A DNA stretch of 64,000 bases, taken from assembly GCA_910587925.1 (NCBI GenBank), contig CAJUOC010000005.1, positions 39,094-103,093 on the forward strand. The letters are read 5' to 3'. Below, piece after piece: positions 59,228-64,000 of this stretch. Source of the stretch: an uncultured Muribaculaceae bacterium. Its GTDB lineage: Bacteria > Bacteroidota > Bacteroidia > Bacteroidales > Muribaculaceae. The position numbers and the translations under genes are program-made. The notes below the pieces were generated by a model, which did no database searches, was not told the DNA's origin, and saw nothing but the letters and a program-made list of their open reading frames with translations. Position 1 is the stretch's first letter, and every line of letters starts with the position of its first letter.

Positions 59228-59773
59228 TCACTCCGCTGCGGCAGCGGCCTCGCTCTCGCCACGGCCGTACCACTGGGAGTACATCAGATAGTTGTGGGCA
59301 ATCTTGCGGTTAATCTCGCGGCTCTGCTCGGGGTCGACCATCTTGATGAATTTTGCCGGAGCGCCGCCCCAGAGCTCGCCCGGGCCGATCTTGGTGCGCG
59401 AGAGCACGACGGCGCCGGCCGCCACGATGGCTCCCTCGCCCACCTCGGCGTCGTCCATCACCACCGAGCCCATGCCGATGAGGGCATAGTCGTGGATATG
59501 GGCGCCGTGGATGGTGACATTGTGGCCGATGCTTACGTCGTCGCCGATGACGATGGTCGACTTCTCGTAGAGGGTGTGGAGCACCGAGCCGTCTTGTATG
59601 TTGACGCGGTTGCCGATGCGGATGGAGTTGACGTCGCCGCGCAGCACGGTATTGAACCATATGCTGCACTCGTCGCCGATGACGGTGTCGCCGATGATGG
59701 TGGCGTTCTCGGCCAGGAAGCATCCCTGGCCTATCTGCGGCTCAAAGCCGCGCACGGGTATGATGAGTGCCAT
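59228..59773 (-). CDS. Gamma-carbonic-anhydrase-like protein
   Basis: A 181-residue left-handed beta-helix protein. Hexapeptide repeats (AENATIIGDTVIGDECSIWFNTVLRGDVNSIRIGNRV) and metal-ligand histidines in GHNVTIHGAHIHD are seen, matching the gamma-CA/YrdA/PaaY group. Some members hydrate CO2; many have no proven activity. The RG-D and three-histidine pattern are kept, so a metal site is likely. It precedes the LysE gene and follows aminopeptidase P by 13 bp. Confidence 0.88.
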   Translation of the reverse strand: MALIIPVRGFEPQIGQGCFLAENATIIGDTVIGDECSIWFNTVLRGDVNSIRIGNRVNIQDGSVLHTLYEKSTIVIGDDVSIGHNVTIHGAHIHDYALIGMGSVVMDDAEVGEGAIVAAGAVVLSRTKIGPGELWGGAPAKFIKMVDPEQSREINRKIAHNYLMYSQWYGRGESEAAAAAE

Positions 59774-59786
59774 GATGTGTCGTGTA

Positions 59787-61571
59787 TCAGAGTGTGAGGG
59801 GGCGGGTATTCTTTTCGAGCCAGCGCAGGGCCTCGCCGTCGAGGCCGGGGGCCAGAGCCTCGCGCACGCGGGCGTGGTACTCGTTGAGCCACTCTATCTC
59901 GGCCGGAGTCATCAGCGCGGTGTCAAAGAGGCTCAGCTCAAAGGGGCATAGCGTGAGAGTCTCGAAGCGCAGGAAGCGGCCAAAGTCGGTGGTCATCGCC
60001 TCGACGGTAAGCACCAGATTCTCGCAGCGGATGCCGTGGATGCCCTCGCGGTAGAGGCCCGGCTCGTTGGAGGTGATCATGCCGGGGGTGAGCGGGGTGG
60101 GCACGTAGTTGAGGCGGATGCTCTGCGGGCCCTCGTGCACGTTGAGGAAGTGGCCCACGCCGTGGCCGGTGCCGTGGAGGTAGCTGAGGCCCTCGCGCCA
60201 CAGGTACTGGCGTGCCAGGGCGTCGAGCTGGGCGCCGGCGGTGCCGGCCGGGAAGATGGCCGCGCCCAGGGCGATGTGGCCCTTCATGACCAGGGTGAAG
60301 TCGCGGCGCTCGTCGGCGGTGGGGGTGCCCAGGGCGATGGTGCGGGTGATGTCGGTGGTGCCGTCGAGATACTGCGCGCCCGAGTCGATGAGCAGCAGGC
60401 CGCGAGGCTCGAGGGTCGAGGCGCTGTCGGCGTCGGCCTCGTAGTGCACGATGGCGCCGTGGGGTCCGTAGCCGGCGATGGTGCCGAAGCTCTCGTCGAA
60501 GAATAGCGGCGATGCCGAGCGGTGGCGGCGCAGGATGTCGGCCACGTCGAGCTCGGTGAGGCGCTCGCCGGCGGCCACGCGGGTCTGTATCTCGCAGAGC
60601 GAGCGCACCATGGCTTGGCCGTCGCGCACCATAGCGTCGCGTACGCCGCGCAGCTGCACCTCATTCTTGCACGCCTTGAGCATGGCCACCGGCGAGGCGG
60701 CCTTCACGGCGCGGCTGCCCAGCAGCTCCACGATGGAGGCGGCGGTGCGGCCGCCCTCGACCAGCACACGGGCCGAGGCGGGCAGCGAGCCCAGGAAGTC
60801 TTTTACGGCGGAGTAGGGCAGAGTGTCGACGCCCTGGCTGCGCAGGTATGCAGCGGCAGCGTCGTCGACCTTGGCCGGGTCGATAAAGAGGGTGGCGCCG
60901 CAGTCGGTGAGGTAGAGGAAAGATGTCACCACGGGGTTGTACGTGACATCGTTGGCGCGGATATTGAGTATCCAGGCGATTTCGTCGAGGGCCGAGATAA
61001 ACATCGAGTCGGCCCGGCGGGCCTTGACCCCGGCCATCACCTGCATCATCTTGTCGGCCGCGCTCAGACCGGCATAGCGCACCTCGTGCTCAAATATTCG
61101 GGCGTCGGGCAGGGCAGGGCGGTCGTGCCATACGGCGGCGGGGTCAAACGCCGCGTCGAGCACGATGCCGTCGGCCTCGAGGCGCATACGCAGATCCTCG
61201 GCGGCCACGGCCGAGAATGTCATGCCGTCGATGCCCACACGCTGGCCGCGGCTCAGCTCCGAGCAGAGCCACGAGGCTATCGACGGGGTATCCTCCAGCC
61301 CGTCTTTCATCAGCTCGATGCCGGTGCCGGCAAGCTGCTCGCCTGCCTGGAGAAAGTATCGCGAGTCGGTCCACAGCAGCGCGCGGGTGGCGGTCACCAC
61401 CAGGTCGCCGGCCGAGCCTGTAAATCCGCTCAGCCATCGGCGCAGCTGCCAGTGGTCAGAGAGGTATTCGCTCATATGTGGGTCGCCCTGGGGCACTATT
61501 GCGGCCGCGATGCCTTGGCGCTCCATCAGCGCGCGCAGGTCGGCCAGTCGGGTAGCTATGCTGTGTTTCAT
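59787..61571 (-). CDS. Aminopeptidase P family metallopeptidase
   Basis: A 594-residue M24-family peptidase with the long, three-domain form (creatinase-like N-terminal domains and a catalytic C-terminal domain). Start ATG 61571 (MKHSIATRLADLRALMERQG). Metal ligands are DSGAQYLDGTTDITRT (Asp), LHGTGHGVGHFLNVHEGPQ (His) and the last TSNEPGLYREGIHGIRCEN (Glu) and Glu near the end. It removes N-terminal residues ahead of proline. First gene of the unit continuing with the gamma-CA gene. Confidence 0.92.
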   Translation of the reverse strand: MKHSIATRLADLRALMERQGIAAAIVPQGDPHMSEYLSDHWQLRRWLSGFTGSAGDLVVTATRALLWTDSRYFLQAGEQLAGTGIELMKDGLEDTPSIASWLCSELSRGQRVGIDGMTFSAVAAEDLRMRLEADGIVLDAAFDPAAVWHDRPALPDARIFEHEVRYAGLSAADKMMQVMAGVKARRADSMFISALDEIAWILNIRANDVTYNPVVTSFLYLTDCGATLFIDPAKVDDAAAAYLRSQGVDTLPYSAVKDFLGSLPASARVLVEGGRTAASIVELLGSRAVKAASPVAMLKACKNEVQLRGVRDAMVRDGQAMVRSLCEIQTRVAAGERLTELDVADILRRHRSASPLFFDESFGTIAGYGPHGAIVHYEADADSASTLEPRGLLLIDSGAQYLDGTTDITRTIALGTPTADERRDFTLVMKGHIALGAAIFPAGTAGAQLDALARQYLWREGLSYLHGTGHGVGHFLNVHEGPQSIRLNYVPTPLTPGMITSNEPGLYREGIHGIRCENLVLTVEAMTTDFGRFLRFETLTLCPFELSLFDTALMTPAEIEWLNEYHARVREALAPGLDGEALRWLEKNTRPLTL

Positions 61572-61614
61572 ATCAGGTGGTGTGTGTGATTGAGTCGGTA
61601 GTGAAAAGATTGTG

Positions 61615-61989
61615 TCAGCGGGCCGACAGGGGTATCTCAAATGCGTCGGGGATATGCTCCACCCGCGCCGTGCCGTCGGCTCCGGCGGTGATGCCGAAGA
61701 GGTCAAACTGCACCGTGTGCCGCTCCAGCCCCTCCATCTCCATGTATGCCCGGGCCGAGGCTATCATGCGCGAGATTTTGCGCGAGTCGACGGCGTCGAG
61801 CGGGTCGGCGCCGCCCTCCGAGCGGGTCTTTACCTCGCAGAATATCACGTGGTCGCCCTTCATGGCTACGATGTCGATCTCGTAATGGCCCGAGCGCCAG
61901 TTGCGCGCGGCTATCGCATAGCCGTCGGCCACCAGCCGCTCGCAAGCGAGACTCTCGCCCCATGTGCCGAGATTGTTGTGTTTTGCCAT
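61615..61989 (-). CDS. YraN/UPF0102 endonuclease-like protein
   Basis: A 124-residue protein from ATG 61989 (MAKHNNLGTWGESLACERL). It has the UPF0102 fold signature, a restriction-endonuclease-like core: RNWRSGHYEIDIVAMKGDHVIFCEVKTR. The EVKTR motif with the preceding Asp would hold the metal. The function in vivo is unknown. An ATG 9 bases upstream overlaps a TATCTTTG promoter box, so ATG 61989 is preferred. Confidence 0.86.
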   Translation of the reverse strand: MAKHNNLGTWGESLACERLVADGYAIAARNWRSGHYEIDIVAMKGDHVIFCEVKTRSEGGADPLDAVDSRKISRMIASARAYMEMEGLERHTVQFDLFGITAGADGTARVEHIPDAFEIPLSAR

Positions 61990-61995
61990 GACATG

Positions 61996-62003
61996 CAAAG
62001 ATA
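61996..62003 (-). promoter_or_regulatory. Putative -7 element just before yraN
   Basis: Minus-strand TATCTTTG fits TAnnTTTG and ends 6 bases before ATG 61989. No clear -33 element. Confidence 0.45.
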
Positions 62004-62082
62004 GATAAAAAATCCCTACCCCGCCCCACGCGCTATATTAAAAAAGGTTGAAACGGGCGGTAAAACCTCGGCTCCGATGGTG

Positions 62083-62096
62083 TTAACATATGTTAA
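62083..62096. promoter_or_regulatory. Perfect 14-bp palindrome upstream of acpP
   Basis: TTAACATATGTTAA lies in the divergent yraN-acpP gap, about 70 bp upstream of the probable acpP promoter. The symmetric form suggests a dimeric transcription factor site; no regulator is identified. Confidence 0.4.
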
Positions 62097-62219
62097 TGAA
62101 GTGATAATCAGCCCGAAGTTTAAAAAAATAGGCGAAAAATTTCCGTATTCGCCAAATTTTCGTTTACTTTGCACCGCGAAATTCCAAACGCATACATTCT
62201 AAACTTAAAAATAACTATC

Positions 62220-62456
62220 ATGTCAGAAATTGCAAACCGCGTCACCGACATCATCACCGACAAGCTCGGTCTCGACAAAGAGCAGGTAACCGAAACCGCA
62301 TCGTTCACCACCGACCTCGGCGCTGACTCGCTCGACACCGTTGAGCTCATCATGGAGTTTGAGAAGGAATTCAACCTCGAGATCCCCGACGAAGACGCCC
62401 AGAACATCAAGACCGTCAAGGACGCCGTCGACTACATCGAGGCTCACCAGGCTTAA
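62220..62456 (+). CDS. acpP: Acyl carrier protein
   Basis: A 78-residue ACP that carries growing fatty acids on 4'-phosphopantetheine. The attachment motif is GADSLDTVELIM (Ser37 region), followed by the acidic helix EFEKEFNLEIPDEDA, recognised by fatty-acid enzymes. ATG 62220 (MSEIANRVTDIITDKLGLD) is used; an in-frame ATG 51 bp upstream lies in the promoter. TTACTTTG (62164-62171) is a near-consensus -7 box. fabF follows after 95 bp. Confidence 0.97.
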   Translation: MSEIANRVTDIITDKLGLDKEQVTETASFTTDLGADSLDTVELIMEFEKEFNLEIPDEDAQNIKTVKDAVDYIEAHQA

Positions 62457-62551
62457 TAGCCCGTCACTGACATCAGCCCCCTCCCTCCTCCTCCCATCAC
62501 CTCTCTCCAATACACCCCTGTCCCCATCTAACAGCAACCTCCACTCTCGAC

Positions 62552-63817
62552 ATGGAATTAAAACGTGTAGTAGTAACCGGCCTCGGAGCCATCACCCCGC
62601 TCGGCAACGACGTCGCCTCCACCTGGGAGGCAGCTAAAAACGGCGTCAGCGGCGCCGGCCCCATTACTCACTTCGACGCCTCGAAATTCAAGACCCAGTT
62701 TGCCTGCGAGGTAAAGGGCTACAACCCCGACGACCACTTCGACCGCCGCAAGGTGCGTCAGCTCGACCTCTACGCCCAGTATGCGCTCATCGCAGCCCGC
62801 CAGGCCGTGGCCGACTCCGGCCTTGAAGACGTAGCCGACCTCGACAAAAACCGTGTCGGCGTAATCGTAGCCGCCGGTATCGGCGGTCTGCACACCTTTG
62901 AAGAGGAAGCCGGATACTATGCCGTCAACCAGGACAAGGGTCCCAAATACAACCCCTTCTTCATCCCCAAGATGATCGCCGACATCGCTTCGGGCCACAT
63001 CTCGATGGAGTACGGTTACCACGGCCCCAACTACGGCGTGGTATCGGCCTGCGCATCGTCAAACAACGCCATCATCGACGCCTTCAACCTCATCCGTCTG
63101 GGCAAAGCCGACGCCATCGTCACCGGCGGTGCCGAGGCTGCCATCTACCCCGCCGGCGTGGGTGGCTTCAACTCGATGCATGCCCTGTCGACCCGCAACG
63201 AATCCCCCGCCACCGCTTCGCGCCCCTTCAGCAAGTCGCGCGACGGCTTCGTGATGGGCGAGGGCTCCGCAGTACTCGTGCTTGAGGAGCTTGAGCACGC
63301 CCTGGCCCGCGGCGCCAAGATTTACGCCGAGGTAGCCGGCGGCGGCATGAGCGCCGACGCACACCACCTCACCGCCACCCATCCCGACGGTCTCGGTGCC
63401 ATGCTCGCCATGACCAACGCCCTCGAGGATGCCGGCATGAAGCCCGAGGATATCGACTACATCAACGTACACGGCACCTCCACCCCCGTGGGCGACATCT
63501 CCGAGGTAAAGGCCATCGTCAACGTATTCGGCGACCAGGCCCACAAGCTCAACATCTCCTCGACCAAGTCGATGACCGGCCATCTGCTCGGCGCCACCGG
63601 CGCGCTGGAGGCAATGTTCTCCATCATGGCCGTGCGCGACGACATCGTGCCCCCCACCATCAACCACGAGGAGGGCGACGAGGACGAAGAAATCGACTAC
63701 AGCCTCAACTTCACCTTCAATAAGGCACAGGAGCGCCCCGTGCGCGCCGCCCTGAGCAACGCCTTCGGTTTCGGCGGCCACAACGCCACCGTTATCGTAA
63801 AGAAGTACGGCAAGTAA
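62552..63817 (+). CDS. fabF: FabF, 3-oxoacyl-ACP synthase II
   Basis: Condensing enzyme elongating acyl-ACP with malonyl-ACP. It has 421 residues; the active-site Cys is in VVSACASSNNAI, with the His pair in NVHGTSTPVGD and SMTGHLLGATG. Start ATG 62552 (MELKRVVVTGLGAITPLG) is clear. The two genes acpP-fabF form a typical Bacteroidetes fatty-acid unit, ending at the terminator 22 bp downstream. Confidence 0.96.
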   Translation: MELKRVVVTGLGAITPLGNDVASTWEAAKNGVSGAGPITHFDASKFKTQFACEVKGYNPDDHFDRRKVRQLDLYAQYALIAARQAVADSGLEDVADLDKNRVGVIVAAGIGGLHTFEEEAGYYAVNQDKGPKYNPFFIPKMIADIASGHISMEYGYHGPNYGVVSACASSNNAIIDAFNLIRLGKADAIVTGGAEAAIYPAGVGGFNSMHALSTRNESPATASRPFSKSRDGFVMGEGSAVLVLEELEHALARGAKIYAEVAGGGMSADAHHLTATHPDGLGAMLAMTNALEDAGMKPEDIDYINVHGTSTPVGDISEVKAIVNVFGDQAHKLNISSTKSMTGHLLGATGALEAMFSIMAVRDDIVPPTINHEEGDEDEEIDYSLNFTFNKAQERPVRAALSNAFGFGGHNATVIVKKYGK

Positions 63818-63838
63818 TTAAGGTTCAACATCCCCCCG

Positions 63839-63873
63839 AAGCCGGCCCGCATCCGCGGTGCCGGCTTTTTTTG
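63839..63873 (+). terminator. Rho-independent terminator after fabF
   Basis: AGCCGGC (63840-63846) pairs with GCCGGCT (63860-63866) around a 13-base loop, followed directly by a run of T residues. Confidence 0.88.
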
Positions 63874-63921
63874 ATGCACGATTCATGATGCACAATGCAT
63901 GATTCATGATGCACGATGTAT
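63874..63921. repeat. Short 21-bp imperfect tandem repeat after fabF
   Basis: GATTCATGATGCAC occurs at 63880 and 63901, embedded in 21-bp units with related ATGCAC/ATGTAT ends. No reading frame or hairpin. The rest of the window (63922-64000) is AT-rich and holds nothing recognised. Confidence 0.65.
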
Positions 63922-64000
63922 AATGCAAGATTTATAGTGCGCCCCGGTTTGTAACTATTACTGGTCGAAAGACGCCAAATAGCTAAATAAAAGCGCGGAG

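Noticed and set aside
63874..63921. Repeats as a CRISPR array
   Set aside because: Units are about 21 bp, adjacent and imperfect, without unique spacers or cas genes.

Overview
The window looks like chromosome from a GC-rich member of the Bacteroidales, most likely Muribaculaceae-like. The dcw cluster has Bacteroidetes gene order, promoters follow the TTTG/N19-20/TAnnTTTG pattern, and there is a PorZ-like propeller protein, a DUF4271 protein and an OmpA-type porin. Housekeeping DNA is clearly GC-rich; the RHS island at 39.7-49.4 kb is AT-richer. Placement below order level is inference. I saw no rRNA, tRNA, CRISPR array or transposase.

Layout. 1-9.9 kb (minus): division and cell-wall cluster rsmH-ftsL-ftsI-murE-mraY-murD-ftsW-murG, with murG cut by the window edge. 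10.0-16.6 kb (minus): compact run purB, kdsD-like SIS isomerase, PfkB-fold protein, ribH, lipoprotein, SUI1 factor, nitroreductase, nadB. 16.7-20.3 kb (minus): ompA with a long leader, then pyrC and a polyprenyl-phosphate mannosyltransferase-like enzyme. 20.4-24.2 kb (plus): patB-aroA-small protein-znuB. 24.1-27.5 kb (minus): LOG protein, DUF4271, hemD, rnpA, yidD, shortened tatD. 27.6-27.9 kb: a strongly structured non-coding RNA with its own promoter and terminator. 27.9-38.2 kb (minus): nadA, leuS, acyltransferase, rdgB, PorZ-like protein, an unknown protein and two glycosyltransferases.

38.2-38.75 kb is AT-rich, has five same-orientation TTATC(A/T)ACACC sites and divides leftward from rightward genes; it is a candidate replication origin. 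38.75-49.44 kb (plus) is the most unusual region: a secreted protein with a sorting-domain-like end, a 2021-residue RHS protein ending in an HELKH zinc-protease-like domain, and five downstream secreted or lipoprotein paralogues. Three of these end in a nearly identical GC-rich 297-bp cassette, and relics of further cassettes and of an older toxin tail lie between them. The layout fits a polymorphic toxin with an immunity array whose variable block is exchanged between two conserved arms.

49.5-52.6 kb (plus): trmD and a class A PBP, ending in a 50-bp palindrome. 52.7-62.0 kb (minus): yraN, aminopeptidase P, gamma-carbonic-anhydrase-like protein, LysE exporter, CBM9-like protein, transglutaminase lipoprotein, NlpC/P60 peptidase and dipeptide epimerase (the last group probably handles cell-wall peptides), then a LytS/LytTR two-component pair. 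62.2-63.8 kb (plus): acpP-fabF, fatty-acid synthesis.
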